A stretch of DNA of 33,455 nucleotides from Nitrospirota bacterium (GCA_022545705.1 JACZQN010000012.1:1-33455); one strand, 5' to 3'. Positions 1-10,414 are shown, numbered from the stretch's first letter. Program-made: numbers and translations. Notes: generated by a model from the letters alone, not told the origin.

Positions 1-2
1 TC

Positions 3-878
3 TCGGGCGAGCGGGAGACGTCGTCTGGCACCGATCGTCTGCGGCAGCTTGCCGGCGAGGTCGTCCGTGAGGCGCTGACCACGTTAGATGTGAGACTGGA
101 GGTGCAGTGGGTCGAATCCCAGCTGACCCAGTTCCCGTTACGGTATGTATTCGGGACCCCACCCGAACGGATTGCGACCCATTTGGCGGCGATCAAGAGA
201 CTCCGCCCGGATGAGGTGCGCGTGGAGGAGCACTTCAATGCGGTTCTGGGAACGTGTGAGTACACCGTGGTCATGTTCGATCGTCTGACCCCCGGGATTT
301 TCTCTAAAATCGCGGGCGTCATGGCCGCAAAAGGCCTCCAAATCCTGGATGCGCAGATCATTACCCGCAACGATGGTATTGTGGCTGATACCTTTCAGGT
401 GATAGATCCCGATTTTGTGGGCGCGCCGCCTGCTGAGCGTCGGAAGAGCATCGCCCGGGCCATGGTCAGGATCCTCACGGGAGAAGAGTTGGTTGAAAAC
501 CTGGTGGCCCGAAGCAGACGATTACCGACCGGTCGCCGACTCCCGACGAACCGACAGCCGACCGAGGTGCAGATTGACAATGAGACCTCGGACAGGTTTA
601 CGATCATCGATGTGTTCGCTGATGACCGACAGGGCTTGCTCTATACGGTCACCCATGCCATGTTCCAGCTTGGGCTCTCGGTGCATGCGGCGCGTATCTC
701 GACCAGGCTGGACCAGGTGGCGGATGTGTTCTATGTTTCGGATCGTGACGGCACGAAGATTGAGGATCATGCCCGCCTGGAGACGATCCGAAAGACCGTC
801 AAAGACAACATTGACCGGTTTCTGGTGGAACAAAGTGGTGAACAGGCAAGTGTCCAATCAGGGTCATTATCATCCTAA
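3..878 (+). CDS. glnD: PII uridylyltransferase/uridylyl-removing enzyme, C-terminal part
   Basis: This is the C-terminal third of the bifunctional enzyme that uridylylates PII proteins when glutamine is low and removes UMP when it is high. The frame is open from base 3, so the gene begins outside the window; the GTG at 90 is internal. The linker reads YVFGTPPERIATHLAAI, as in GlnD. Two ACT domains follow. The first starts near TCEYTVVMFDRLTPGIFSKIAGVMAAKGLQI'-like sequence at 247-410. The second, at about 590-800, contains FTIIDVFADDRQGLLYTV. ACT domains of GlnD bind glutamine. The nucleotidyltransferase and HD domains must lie upstream. The stop is 23 bases before glnA, so the two are probably co-transcribed, which fits joint nitrogen control. 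Identification is firm; only the missing N-terminus limits it. Confidence 0.93.
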   Translation, partial: SGERETSSGTDRLRQLAGEVVREALTTLDVRLEVQWVESQLTQFPLRYVFGTPPERIATHLAAIKRLRPDEVRVEEHFNAVLGTCEYTVVMFDRLTPGIFSKIAGVMAAKGLQILDAQIITRNDGIVADTFQVIDPDFVGAPPAERRKSIARAMVRILTGEELVENLVARSRRLPTGRRLPTNRQPTEVQIDNETSDRFTIIDVFADDRQGLLYTVTHAMFQLGLSVHAARISTRLDQVADVFYVSDRDGTKIEDHARLETIRKTVKDNIDRFLVEQSGEQASVQSGSLSS

Positions 879-901
879 GGCGGTAGGAAAGGAGGCGACG
901 C

Positions 902-2317
902 ATGAAACCCCGTGAAGTGTTGGACTTGGCGAAGAAAAACAAGGTGGAGATCGTGGATCTGAAGTTTACTGATCTGCCGGGGCTCTGGCAGCATTTCTCG
1001 ATCTCCACTTCTGAATTCAACGAAGAGCTTTTCGAATCGGGGATCGGTTTTGATGGCTCCAGCATCCGGGGCTTCCAGAGCATTGATGAGAGCGACATGC
1101 TGTTGTTCCCGGATCCGGCAAGTGCGTTTTTGGACCCTTTCGCGCAGCTTCCCACATTGAGCCTGATCTGCAATGTTAAGGATCCCATTACCGGGCAGAG
1201 CTACTCGCGGGACCCTCGCTTTGTGGCCCAGAAGGCGGAAAAATATCTGAAGTCAACCGGGATCGCCGATATTAGTTACTGGGGACCTGAGTTAGAGTTT
1301 TATATTCTGGACAATGTTCGGTTCGACCAAAGTTACAATTACGGGTACTACTACATTGACTCCGAAGAAGGCTTTTGGAATTCCGGCAACGGAGACAAAC
1401 CCAATCTGGGGTACAAGCCCCGTTACAAAGAGGGTTATTTCCCAGTGCCGCCTATGGACCATCTCCAGGATATCCGCTCCGAGATGCTAAGGACAATGGA
1501 GAAGATAGGTGTGCGGATGGAGATTCACCACCATGAGGTCGGTACGGCTGGGCAGGCCGAGATGGATATGCGCTTTACAACCTTGACCCGCATGGCGGAT
1601 CAGGTGTTGATGTACAAGTATGTGACCAAGAATGTGGCCAGGAAACACGGGAAGACCGTGACCATGATGCCCAAACCCCTCTTCATGGACAACGGCTCCG
1701 GCATGCACGTGCATCAGAGCCTCTGGAAGAACGGCAAGAACGTCTTCTATGACAAAAAGGGCTATGCTCTCATTAGCGACCTGGCCAGGCACTATATTGG
1801 TGGGATATTAAAACACGCGGATGCCTTATGCGCTCTGGTGGCCCCAACAACAAATTCATACAGAAGACTCGTACCTGGCTATGAGGCTCCGATCAACCTG
1901 GTCTATTCCCAACGGAACCGAAGTGCCTGCGTGCGGATCCCCATGTATTCGAAGAGCGAGAAGGCGAAGCGGCTAGAGTTCAGAACTCCTGATCCGAGTT
2001 GCAACCCCTATTATGCGTTCGCTGGGATGTTGATGGCCGGATTGGATGGGATTGAGAAAAAAACCGAGCCGCCGCCTCCCTTAGATAAGGACCTCTATGA
2101 CCTGGAACCTGAGGAAGCGGCGAAGATCAAGTCGGTGGCCGGATCATTGGAGCAGGTGCTAGACGCCTTGGAACAGGACCATGACTTCTTGCTGAAGGGA
2201 GGTGTGTTCACCAAGGATGTGGTCGATACGTGGATCGAATATAAGCGCAAAAAGGAGCTCGACCCAGTGAGGCTGCGGCCACATCCGTATGAGTTTGTCC
2301 TTTACTTTGACATCTAG
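902..2317 (+). CDS. glnA: Glutamine synthetase, type I
   Basis: ATP-dependent ligation of ammonia to glutamate; cytosolic dodecamer in this family. The 471-residue length is normal for GSI. Visible signatures are [11 protein letters not shown] near the N-terminus, [10 protein letters not shown] in the ATP/metal site, NRSACVRIP, and the adenylylation segment [11 protein letters not shown] with the target tyrosine at residue 399 (E. coli Tyr397). That tyrosine implies control by a GlnE adenylyltransferase, signalled through GlnD/PII encoded just upstream. The ATG at 902 is preceded by a strong AAAGGAGG Shine-Dalgarno. No separate promoter is evident in the 23-base gap after glnD. No odd features; high confidence. 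Confidence 0.97.
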   Translation: MKPREVLDLAKKNKVEIVDLKFTDLPGLWQHFSISTSEFNEELFESGIGFDGSSIRGFQSIDESDMLLFPDPASAFLDPFAQLPTLSLICNVKDPITGQSYSRDPRFVAQKAEKYLKSTGIADISYWGPELEFYILDNVRFDQSYNYGYYYIDSEEGFWNSGNGDKPNLGYKPRYKEGYFPVPPMDHLQDIRSEMLRTMEKIGVRMEIHHHEVGTAGQAEMDMRFTTLTRMADQVLMYKYVTKNVARKHGKTVTMMPKPLFMDNGSGMHVHQSLWKNGKNVFYDKKGYALISDLARHYIGGILKHADALCALVAPTTNSYRRLVPGYEAPINLVYSQRNRSACVRIPMYSKSEKAKRLEFRTPDPSCNPYYAFAGMLMAGLDGIEKKTEPPPPLDKDLYDLEPEEAAKIKSVAGSLEQVLDALEQDHDFLLKGGVFTKDVVDTWIEYKRKKELDPVRLRPHPYEFVLYFDI

Positions 2318-2510
2318 AGATTTTTAGTAAGCTCTTCCTATATTACAATGTGTGAGCGCGCGTTGACTGTCCGTATAGCCTGGTTTGCGCGGGCTGTGAG
2401 AACATAGGTACAGGAGGACGCTGCTGAAAGAGCCGAGAGGCAGTGATTGACGAGCAGAGGCTGCCGCAATCCGTGGATAGATTCATAGGTCTGACATAAG
2501 GAGGTGGACG

Positions 2511-2807
2511 ATGCCGACGTTCATAACCCTGTTTGGATGGACGGATCAAGGGATGCGAAAGGTCAAAGAGACGGCGAAGCGAGCCGAAAAGTTCAAGGCC
2601 GCGATCAAGAAGGCTGGTGGGACGTTCAAAAACATTTATTGGACCATGGGGCGCTATGACGGCGTGATTATTTTCCAGGTCCCCGATGAAGCCACGGCGA
2701 CTGCTATCATGCTGAGCGGCTGTTCACTGGGCAATATCCGTTCGGAAACCCTCCGAGCCTTTGATGAAGGTGAGATGCAGGGGATTCTGGCCAAGATAAG
2801 TTCGTAA
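2511..2807 (+). CDS. GYD domain protein
   Basis: A 98-residue protein of the GYD family (named for a Gly-Tyr-Asp motif), small alpha/beta proteins related in fold to ferredoxin-like dimeric barrels and of unknown role. The motif appears here as MGRYDGVIIFQVPD, preceded by GGTFKNIYWT and followed by ATAIMLSGCSLGNIRSETLRAF, the usual family order. The start is fixed by TAAGGAGGTGGACG directly before the ATG. It lies 193 bases after glnA in the same direction and could share its transcript or have its own promoter; I saw no convincing promoter in the gap. A gene of this kind next to glnA may have a nitrogen-linked role, but that is only positional inference. Confidence 0.85.
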   Translation: MPTFITLFGWTDQGMRKVKETAKRAEKFKAAIKKAGGTFKNIYWTMGRYDGVIIFQVPDEATATAIMLSGCSLGNIRSETLRAFDEGEMQGILAKISS

Positions 2808-2962
2808 GGCCAACCCGGCTAGCCGTTTCCGTGGGGGGTCTCATAAAGAATTCGCGGCTGCTTCCCAGGCGCCTGTGAATAGCGGCACCGAGGTTCGCGG
2901 CGGCCTCGCGGCAGTCTTCTGATCTGTGCCCAAGTCGTCGAAGGAGTCAGGAATTGCGATGT

Positions 2963-4680
<1,718 letters not shown>

Positions 4681-4722
4681 TCATGTTGGTTGTCGTAGTG
4701 GTAAGTGGCCTTTGTTGCCTGG

Positions 4723-5055
4723 TTAGGTCGTGGTAAACACTCCGAGCACGTCTTCTTCTTTGAGAATCAAACAGTCTTCGTCCTCGATTTTCAGTTTCGT
4801 GCCGGAATATTTATCAAACAGGACTTGCTGCCCAACTTTAAGAGTTTTCACGTCCTCACCGGTAGCCTGGACCGTGCCGCGCTGCGGTTTTTCCTTGGCC
4901 GTGTCTGGTACATAGATCCCACCAGCGGTGCGGTCCAATTCCTCTATGTACGTCACCATGACCCGATCGCCGAGTGGCTGGAAGCCTTTCGCCGACGTCC
5001 CGCTCCCCTTGGTTTTCTCCTTCTCCTTTTCCTTCTCCTTGGTCTCCGTCGCCAT
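4723..5055 (-). CDS. groES: Co-chaperonin GroES with Lys/Glu-rich N-terminal extension
   Basis: The 10-kDa lid of the GroEL chamber. The conserved part starts at FQPLGDRVMVTYIEE (residue 25) and contains TAGGIYVPDTAKEKPQRG (mobile loop and roof region) and LKVGQQVLFDKYSGTKLKIEDEDCLIL. The protein is 110 residues long, whereas most GroES proteins are about 95-100 and begin directly at the FxPLGDRV segment. The extra residues 2-23 are a charged low-complexity run (alternating K and E at 6-14, then T, G, S), encoded by a CTCCTT-type repeat on the plus strand at about 5018-5048. The start is supported by GGAGGGA six bases before the ATG, so the extension is probably translated. First gene of the groES-groEL pair. 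Confidence 0.94.
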   Translation of the reverse strand: MATETKEKEKEKEKTKGSGTSAKGFQPLGDRVMVTYIEELDRTAGGIYVPDTAKEKPQRGTVQATGEDVKTLKVGQQVLFDKYSGTKLKIEDEDCLILKEEDVLGVFTTT

Positions 5056-5129
5056 ACTATCTCCCTCCGTGGTGTATTAGTGATGAAATGATGTTGATGT
5101 GCTCCTGCCCACCAACCGTCCGAAATTCT

Positions 5130-5154
5130 GGAGAGGTATTTGGGTTGCCTCTCC
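5130..5154 (-). promoter_or_regulatory. Hairpin in the groES leader
   Basis: A perfect 7-base inverted repeat, GGAGAGG at 5130-5136 and CCTCTCC at 5148-5154, with an 11-base loop. It lies between the candidate promoter and the groES start. A short GCGCCAAGGCGC palindrome lies next to it at about 5155-5167. There is no T run, so it is not an obvious terminator. It could be a stabilising leader structure or a thermosensor; nothing further can be shown. Confidence 0.35.
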
Positions 5155-5195
5155 TGCGCCTTGGCGCTTCTCGCCGGCTGTTTTGTAACTGGTGT

Positions 5196-5223
5196 GAGAT
5201 AACAACGCTTTCAGGCAAGTCAA
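5196..5223 (-). promoter_or_regulatory. Candidate promoter for groES-groEL
   Basis: On the minus strand TTGACT (5223-5218), preceded by CC, is followed after 15-16 bases by TTATCT/TATCTC (5202-5196). The sequence CCTTGAC partly resembles the sigma32 -35 consensus (CTTGAAA), but the -10 side lacks the C-rich sigma32 box, so sigma use is undecided. No CIRCE element (TTAGCACTC-N9-GAGTGCTAA) was found in 5056-5314. Confidence 0.35.
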
Positions 5224-5314
5224 GGATGGGGGGCACATTTTTCTCTTCCCTTCTGAACGGAGCCATTTGAGTGACTTAAGTAATTGAATAATAAGGATAT
5301 TCTGCTCTTGAAGG

Positions 5315-6316
5315 TCAGGACCGAAGGCGGTCAAAATCCTTGACGTGGCTTTTGATGTAGTCTCGTAGGCGTTTGACGATTCTGGCCTCTAATTGGCGTG
5401 TCCGTTCCTTGGTAATCCCGTACTTCTGACCGAGGTTCTCGAGGGTGAGGGGGGTGTCGGATAGGATTCGGTTGCGAAGAATATCTTCCTCGCGTTCTGC
5501 AAGCGTTTTAGTAAACTCCGCAAGCTTGGTTCGAAAGAGCACCCGGAGTTCAGTCTCCGCGACCCGCTCATCCACCGGCGTGCCCTGAGCCGGCAGGACA
5601 TCGAGCAACGTCCCGTCCGTGTCCCCGGCGAAGGGCTGATCCAGCGAGAGCTCCCAGCTTCCCAAGCGCTGGTCCATCTCGATCACATCACGTTCGCGCA
5701 CGTTGAGGCGGTCAGCCAGGAGCTTGGTGTCGGGCAAAAAGCCTTGCCGTTCCAGCTTGGCCTTCTCCTTTCGGAGGTTGTAAAAGAGCTTCCGCTGGTC
5801 CTGCGTCGTGCCCACCTTGACCATCCGATAATTGTTCAGCAGGTACCGTAGAATGTATGCGCGGGCCCACCATGCGGCATAGGCGTGAAAGCGAACATTC
5901 CTAGTGGGGTCGAACTTTTTGATCGCTTGCATGAGTCCGACATTGCCTTCCTGGATGAGGTCCATATGGTCGGCGCCGGTGTGGAGGTATTCTGAGGAAA
6001 TGGCGAGCGAAACCCGCAGGTTTGCCAAAATCAGCTTCACGGCTGCCTGGCGACTTCCCCGGCGCCGATACTCCTCGAAGAGACGGAGTTCCTCCTCCTT
6101 CGTGAGAAAGGGATACCGCCGAACCTCGGCGAGATATTGCTGCAGGGCGGTGACCGGCGCAATGGCGGTCGTCCGCTCGGGTTCTGCCTCATCAGTCGTC
6201 TCGGGCAGGACGGAAGCATCGTGGGGGTGTTCCGCGGTGTCCGCGACAACTCGCTCGTGCGGGAGCTCGTCAGTATCCCAGGAATCCTGAAGCGAGTCTT
6301 GCTGTTGCTCAGCCAT
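5315..6316 (-). CDS. rpoH: RNA polymerase sigma-32-type heat-shock sigma factor
   Basis: A group 3 sigma70-family factor directing RNA polymerase to heat-shock promoters. Region 1.2/2 begins at ALQQYLAEVRRYPFLTKEEE, and region 2 contains DLIQEGNVGLMQAIKKFDP. The RpoH-box sequence QRKLFYNLRKEKAKL, which separates RpoH from other sigma factors, follows. Region 4 ends the protein with LENLGQKYGITKERTRQLE as the DNA-binding helix-turn-helix. An acidic N-terminal stretch of about 50 residues precedes region 1.2. I place the start at the ATG at 6316, which has AAGGGA about six bases upstream; a TTG two codons earlier is possible. It lies upstream of groES-groEL on the same strand with a 259-base gap, so chaperonin genes that are probable targets sit directly downstream. 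Has its own near-consensus promoter. Confidence 0.92.
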   Translation of the reverse strand: MAEQQQDSLQDSWDTDELPHERVVADTAEHPHDASVLPETTDEAEPERTTAIAPVTALQQYLAEVRRYPFLTKEEELRLFEEYRRRGSRQAAVKLILANLRVSLAISSEYLHTGADHMDLIQEGNVGLMQAIKKFDPTRNVRFHAYAAWWARAYILRYLLNNYRMVKVGTTQDQRKLFYNLRKEKAKLERQGFLPDTKLLADRLNVRERDVIEMDQRLGSWELSLDQPFAGDTDGTLLDVLPAQGTPVDERVAETELRVLFRTKLAEFTKTLAEREEDILRNRILSDTPLTLENLGQKYGITKERTRQLEARIVKRLRDYIKSHVKDFDRLRS

Positions 6317-6381
6317 TTGCAATCCCTTGCGCGCCGCCGCAGGCGCGATACCCTGAACATAGCCTAACAGGTGTTGAGATG

Positions 6382-6410
6382 ATTATAAACGTAACCGCTG
6401 AAGAGGACAA
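6382..6410 (-). promoter_or_regulatory. Sigma70-type promoter of rpoH
   Basis: On the minus strand TTGTCC (6410-6405), a 17-base spacer, then a perfect TATAAT (6387-6382). This lies about 66 bases before the rpoH ATG and points at it. The spacing and -10 are ideal and the -35 matches 4 of 6. It implies that the housekeeping sigma factor drives rpoH. Confidence 0.6.
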
Positions 6411-6584
6411 AGGCTACTTCTTCGATCGGGTACACCCTGCTGCCTTGCGCATGTGCGGAGGGGTGCACTATAGTACGCGCGCCCTTGCCTAGCGCAGGGA
6501 TGACTCGGTGAGAAGGCTTGCTCGAGGCCGGGTGGGATGGGGGCATCACGGTCGGCAACCCTGATTGAGCTTGGAGAAGACTGA

Positions 6585-7814
6585 ATGCTGGGAACGGCTC
6601 TCGCGGCCCTCCGGAGCGGTCACTGGCCATCACTGATCGGCGCCTCCTTGCATTTCGAAGTCAGCTTTATGGTCTGGTTGCTGATCGGAGCACTGGGTGT
6701 GCCGATCGCCGAGGAGTTCGGGCTCACCGCGACCCAGAAAGGCTTGCTGGTCGGGGTGCCGCTCTTAGGGGGCGCGGCCTTGCGGATTTTGGTGGGTGTC
6801 TGTACTGATCGGTTCGGGCCGAAACCCACGGGTCTGGCCCTCTTGGTCTGCGAGTTGGCCGCTGTCCTGTGGGGCTGGCTCGGCGCGACCACTTATGTCC
6901 AGGTGCTCGGCGTGGGGCTCTTTTTAGGCTTCGCGGGGGCGAGCTTCGCGGTTGCGGTTCCATTAGCCAGTCGCGTGTACCCACCGGATCACCAAGGGCT
7001 GGCGCTCGGCGTGGCCGCCGCCGGCAACAGCGGAACTGTGTTGGTCGCCTTTTTTGCCCCCAGGCTCGCGCAGGTGGTCGGCTGGCATGGTGTGTTCGGC
7101 TTGATGGCCATCCCGATCGTCGTCACGATCGTGCTATTCGGGCTGCTGGTCCGTGGTGACGGGGGGCGTGCCCCACAGGTCCAGGAGGAACGTTGGTGGG
7201 CCTCTACGGCGGCTGCGCTCCGCCATCGCTCCATGTATTGGCTTGGCTTCCTGTACGCCGTGACGTTCGGGGGGTTCGTAGGATTGGCGAGTTTTCTCCC
7301 GATCTTTTTTCATGACCAGCACGGGCTGGATTTGGTGGCTGCCGGGTCGTTAACGGCCCTGTGCGGATTGGCTGGGAGTGTGATCAGACCGGTCGGCGGG
7401 TATGTCGCAGATCGTTTCGGCGGCCTGCGGGTGTTAGGCATCTTGTTCCCAGTGATCATGTTGCTGATCGTTGCGGTTGGGCAGCTTCCCGCCCTGCTCT
7501 GGAGCGCGTCGCTGATGGTAGCGGCGGTCGCCGCGTTGGGGTTTGGAAACGGCGTGGTCTTCAGGGTCGTCTCTGATCGGTTTCAGAAACAGATGGGCAT
7601 CGCGACCGGTCTGGTTGGGGCGGCAGGTGGGTTCGGGGGATTCCTGCTTCCATCCTGGCTCGGCCTGCTGAAGGATATGACAGGGACGTATGGCACCGGG
7701 TTTCACCTGTTTGCTGCTCTTGCAGCAGTCGCGACGGTGAGCGTCGCGCTGACGCTGTGGCGCCGGGGACCGCTGGCTGACCAAGTCATGGACGCCAGGA
7801 GTTTTCGGCATTGA
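6585..7814 (+). CDS. Nitrate/nitrite MFS transporter, NNP family
   Basis: A 409-residue inner-membrane carrier with about 12 hydrophobic segments, of the nitrate/nitrite porter branch of the major facilitator superfamily. The first signature region reads GLFLGFAGASFAVAVPLASR, followed by PPDHQGLALGVAAAGNSGT. The glycine-rich AGNSGT motif is the family's nitrate signature. The loop between helices 2 and 3 carries RILVGVCTDRFGPKPTG, the general MFS motif. In a nitrite oxidiser or assimilator it would move nitrite or nitrate across the membrane; direction cannot be read from sequence. The ATG at 6585 follows GGAGAAG. It is divergent from rpoH, and its stop overlaps the ribBA promoter. NarK or NasA-type naming is possible. 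Confidence 0.82.
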   Translation: MLGTALAALRSGHWPSLIGASLHFEVSFMVWLLIGALGVPIAEEFGLTATQKGLLVGVPLLGGAALRILVGVCTDRFGPKPTGLALLVCELAAVLWGWLGATTYVQVLGVGLFLGFAGASFAVAVPLASRVYPPDHQGLALGVAAAGNSGTVLVAFFAPRLAQVVGWHGVFGLMAIPIVVTIVLFGLLVRGDGGRAPQVQEERWWASTAAALRHRSMYWLGFLYAVTFGGFVGLASFLPIFFHDQHGLDLVAAGSLTALCGLAGSVIRPVGGYVADRFGGLRVLGILFPVIMLLIVAVGQLPALLWSASLMVAAVAALGFGNGVVFRVVSDRFQKQMGIATGLVGAAGGFGGFLLPSWLGLLKDMTGTYGTGFHLFAALAAVATVSVALTLWRRGPLADQVMDARSFRH

Positions 7815-7840
7815 CAGTTTGCACGAAAAAGTTTTATATT
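7811..7840 (+). promoter_or_regulatory. Promoter of the ribBA/purine block
   Basis: Perfect TTGACA at 7811-7816, 18-base spacer, TATATT at 7835-7840, about 45 bases before ribBA. The TGA stop of the upstream transporter (7812-7814) lies within the -35 box. The leader is too short for an FMN riboswitch. Confidence 0.6.
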
Positions 7841-7885
7841 TTAAGTACTTATCAAAGCTAGATAACTTCAGCCCGAGTATCAACA

Positions 7886-9094
7886 ATGACACCGAGATTT
7901 GACTCCATCGAGCAGGCCATCAAGGAAATCAAGCAAGGGCGGTTCGTCGTCCTGGTGGATGACGAGGACCGCGAAAACGAGGGCGACTTGGTCATCGCTG
8001 CCGAAAAGGTCACGCCCCCGAACATCAATTTTATGGCCAAGCATGCACGCGGGCTGATTTGCCTGGCGCTGACACCAGAACGTGTGGCGGAGTTACAGCT
8101 GCCACCTCAGGCCTCAGAAAATACCGCGGCGTTCGGAACCGCCTTTACAGTCTCAATTGATGCCCGGCAGGGTGTGACGACCGGCATTTCGGCAGCCGAT
8201 CGGGCCACCACGATTCATACCGCCATCGATGCGAAATCCAAGCCGTCCGACCTGGCGCGTCCTGGGCACATCTTCCCGCTCAAGGCGCATAAGGGAGGTG
8301 TCCTCAAGAGGGCTGGACAGACCGAGGGCTCGGTGGACCTGGCGAGGCTGGCTGGTCTGTACCCGGCGTGTGTCCTGTGCGAGATCATGAACGACGACGG
8401 CACGATGGCTCGGGTTCCGGAACTAACGGAGTTTGCGACGCAGCATCACTTGAAGATGGTGACGATCAAGGCCTTGATCGAATACCGGTTGCATCGGGAA
8501 ACGCTCGTCAAACGAATCGCAAGTGCGAAACTCCCGACCGTGTTCGGAGAGTTCGAAGCAGTCGTGTTCGAGAACGAGGTGGATAACGGGACACACATCG
8601 CGTTGGTCAAGGGCCGGATTGACGGCTCCACACCCACGCCGGTACGGGTCCACTCCGGCTGCCTGACCGCCGATGTCTTCGGGTCCTTGCGGTGCGACTG
8701 CAGAGATCAGCTCCATCGCGCGATGGAGATTATCCAGAAGGAAGGTCGAGGCGTTCTGCTGTATCTCAATCAAGAGGGGCGCGGGATCGGTCTCCAGAAC
8801 AAGATTAAGGCCTATCAGTTACAGGATGAAGGGAGCGATACGGTGGAGGCCAACCTCCAACTGGGATTCAAAGCGGATCTCCGTGATTACGGGATCGGCG
8901 CCCAGATTCTTGTGAACCTCGGTCTTCGCAACATCCGGCTCATCACCAACAATCCGCGCAAGATCGTCGGGATTGAGGGCTATGGTCTCAAGGTGGTGGA
9001 GCGGGTGCCGATCGAGATCGCGCCGCGAGCATCGAACCTGAGGTATTTGCGCACGAAGAAAAAGAAGCTCGGGCATATCCTCCACAAAGTCTAG
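7886..9094 (+). CDS. ribBA: 3,4-DHBP synthase / GTP cyclohydrolase II
   Basis: Bifunctional enzyme supplying both precursors of riboflavin: it forms 3,4-dihydroxy-2-butanone 4-phosphate from ribulose 5-phosphate, and opens GTP to the pyrimidine precursor. The N-terminal RibB half (about 1-200) has [17 protein letters not shown], the acidic metal-binding segment, and [10 protein letters not shown]. The C-terminal RibA half has [18 protein letters not shown], whose three cysteines bind zinc, then [16 protein letters not shown], the GTP site. The 402-residue length is typical. The start is the ATG at 7886; the Shine-Dalgarno is weak (GAGTATC). First gene after a strong promoter and followed in the same direction by ribH, so it likely opens the operon. 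No riboflavin synthase (ribE) or ribD is seen in the window. Confidence 0.95.
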   Translation: MTPRFDSIEQAIKEIKQGRFVVLVDDEDRENEGDLVIAAEKVTPPNINFMAKHARGLICLALTPERVAELQLPPQASENTAAFGTAFTVSIDARQGVTTGISAADRATTIHTAIDAKSKPSDLARPGHIFPLKAHKGGVLKRAGQTEGSVDLARLAGLYPACVLCEIMNDDGTMARVPELTEFATQHHLKMVTIKALIEYRLHRETLVKRIASAKLPTVFGEFEAVVFENEVDNGTHIALVKGRIDGSTPTPVRVHSGCLTADVFGSLRCDCRDQLHRAMEIIQKEGRGVLLYLNQEGRGIGLQNKIKAYQLQDEGSDTVEANLQLGFKADLRDYGIGAQILVNLGLRNIRLITNNPRKIVGIEGYGLKVVERVPIEIAPRASNLRYLRTKKKKLGHILHKV

Positions 9095-9302
9095 AGTCTT
9101 GATACTCGGCAGAATGCGAGGGATGATTCCCTTCGGAACCGGTACAGGTGGTGCCGTTCGGGGGACATCGTAGGTGCATACTGGCCTCGCCCGCATAGTT
9201 GTTCGCTTCCTGAAAAGCAGACTGTCCTGCAACGACATCATTCCTCCGAAGGGCGTGTGCGCCCAAGAGGACAATGTGTGTTATGACCTCGAGCCAGGGT
9301 GA
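9095..9302 (+). other. Gap between ribBA and ribH
   Basis: No gene seen. It contains a perfect inverted repeat, CCCTTCGGA at 9129-9137 and TCCGAAGGG at 9245-9253, and just after it a small GGGCG-TGTG-CGCCC hairpin. There is no T run. Function unknown. Confidence 0.4.
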
Positions 9303-9890
9303 GTGGCGGACATGAAGGAATTGGCAGGGAAGCAGGATGCCGCGGGTCTGCGGGTTGGCCTCGTGGTTAGCCGGTACAACGAGTTCGTCACGAGCCGGCT
9401 GCTGGCCGGAGCAGTGGAGGTGCTGACCAAGGCGGGGGCAGGCGAAGAAGGCATCGAAGTTGCGTGGGTGCCCGGTGCCTTTGAGATTCCGCTTGTGGCC
9501 CGACGCCTGGCCAGATCAGGGCGCTTCGACGCGGTCATCTGCTTAGGGGCCGTGATTCGTGGGGAAACGCCTCATTTCGAATACATCAGCCGGGAAGCCA
9601 GCCGCGGTATTGCACAGGCCTCCTTGGACTCGGATCTTCCGGTCATCTTTGGTGTCCTGACCACAGACACGGTCGAGCAGGCCATGGAGCGGGCCGGAGC
9701 ACCTGAACGGAATCGTGGCGCAGAGGCAGCCCACACGGCTATCGAGATGGCGAGCTTGCTTAGGAAGCTGCCAGAGACAAGGGGCAAGCTCACAGGTAGC
9801 AAGCGGACAAGCGACAAGGCCACAAGAGTTAAGCTGACAAGAACCAAGCGGGCAAGCAACAAGCCTACCGGTCGAGGGACCGGGTTGTAG
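9303..9890 (+). CDS. ribH: Lumazine synthase with repeat-encoded basic tail
   Basis: Condenses DHBP with the ribityl-aminouracil to give 6,7-dimethyl-8-ribityllumazine, the next-to-last riboflavin step; forms capsid-like cages in many bacteria. Signatures are RVGLVVSRYNEFVTSRLL, WVPGAFEIPLVARRLARSG, CLGAVIRGETPHFEYI and DLPVIFGVLTTDTVEQA, ending in RNRGAEAAHTAIEMASLLRKL. That end is where the family normally stops (about 155-160 residues). Here 35-40 further residues follow, rich in K, R, T and S. They are encoded by a degenerate CAAG-word repeat that continues past the stop as an inverted copy (see the repeat at 9785-9972). The tail is probably an acquired appendage. GTG at 9303 or ATG at 9312 could be the start; the Shine-Dalgarno is poor. 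Confidence 0.92.
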   Translation: MADMKELAGKQDAAGLRVGLVVSRYNEFVTSRLLAGAVEVLTKAGAGEEGIEVAWVPGAFEIPLVARRLARSGRFDAVICLGAVIRGETPHFEYISREASRGIAQASLDSDLPVIFGVLTTDTVEQAMERAGAPERNRGAEAAHTAIEMASLLRKLPETRGKLTGSKRTSDKATRVKLTRTKRASNKPTGRGTGL

Positions 9891-9972
9891 AGATGAGAGA
9901 ATACCCCCTATGTCAGCTTCTCCGCCTGTGAGCTTGTCGGGTGCTTCTGTTGAGCTAGTGAGCGTGCAAAAC
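9785..9972 (+). repeat. Stuttering inverted repeat, CAAG word
   Basis: The left arm (9785-9870) repeats CAAG-like words every 7-9 bases inside the 3' end of ribH. The right arm (9912-9960) carries the reverse complement (CAGCTT, GAGCTTG, GCTTC, GAGCT). The best pair is CAAGCTCACAGG at 9785-9796 with CCTGTGAGCTTG at 9925-9936, a perfect 12-base match. The right arm ends just before the nusB ATG. One of several such elements in the window. Confidence 0.7.
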
Positions 9973-9973
9973 A

Positions 9974-10414
9974 ATGGGTAGCCGGCGGCACTCGCGGACA
10001 TGCGCGTTGCAGATTCTCTTTCAGTGGGATATCCACCGGACGGCCGAGCACTGGCTGGATGACTTCTGGGCCCAGCGCCCGACTGAGCCCGATGTCCGCC
10101 GGTTCGCTGAGCAACTGGTGCAGGGGGTCATGGAGCATCGGGATGAACTGGATGCTCTCATCGGCCGACAGGCGACCAACTGGACGCTGAACCGGATGCC
10201 GATCGTGGATCGCAACATCCTCCGGATGGCGGTTTACGAATTGCTTTGGCTTTCTGACATACCGGCGAAGGTTACTGTGAATGAGGCGATCGAACTTGCG
10301 AAGCGGTTTGCAGACGACGAGACGAAAGGCTTCGTCAACGGAATCCTTGATCAGGTACTCAAAGGGGACCCGCGACTCGAGGCGAAACGAGCTGAGGTTT
10401 CTGTCGAGCCGTGA
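9974..10414 (+). CDS. nusB: Transcription antitermination factor NusB
   Basis: Small all-helical RNA-binding protein that, with NusE (S10), binds boxA RNA and supports antitermination of rRNA operons. The 146-residue length is normal. The N-terminal [17 protein letters not shown] is the RNA-binding arginine-rich start, and the C-terminal [14 protein letters not shown] plus [20 protein letters not shown] match the core helices. The ATG at 9974 has no clear Shine-Dalgarno and directly follows the inverted repeat. The ribH-nusB order is a common bacterial arrangement, so the repeat has been inserted into, or grown within, an otherwise standard junction. Confidence 0.94.
   Translation: MGSRRHSRTCALQILFQWDIHRTAEHWLDDFWAQRPTEPDVRRFAEQLVQGVMEHRDELDALIGRQATNWTLNRMPIVDRNILRMAVYELLWLSDIPAKVTVNEAIELAKRFADDETKGFVNGILDQVLKGDPRLEAKRAEVSVEP

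Noticed and set aside
415-915. 166-codon arginine-rich frame over glnD and the start of glnA
   Set aside because: It is a shadow of the GlnD frame, has unnatural composition and overlaps two firm genes.
5056-5314. CIRCE element or clear sigma32 promoter before groES
   Set aside because: Neither the TTAGCACTC inverted repeat nor a C-rich sigma32 -10 box at the right distance could be found.
7841-7885. FMN riboswitch before ribBA
   Set aside because: The leader after the promoter is only about 40 bases, far too short for that aptamer.
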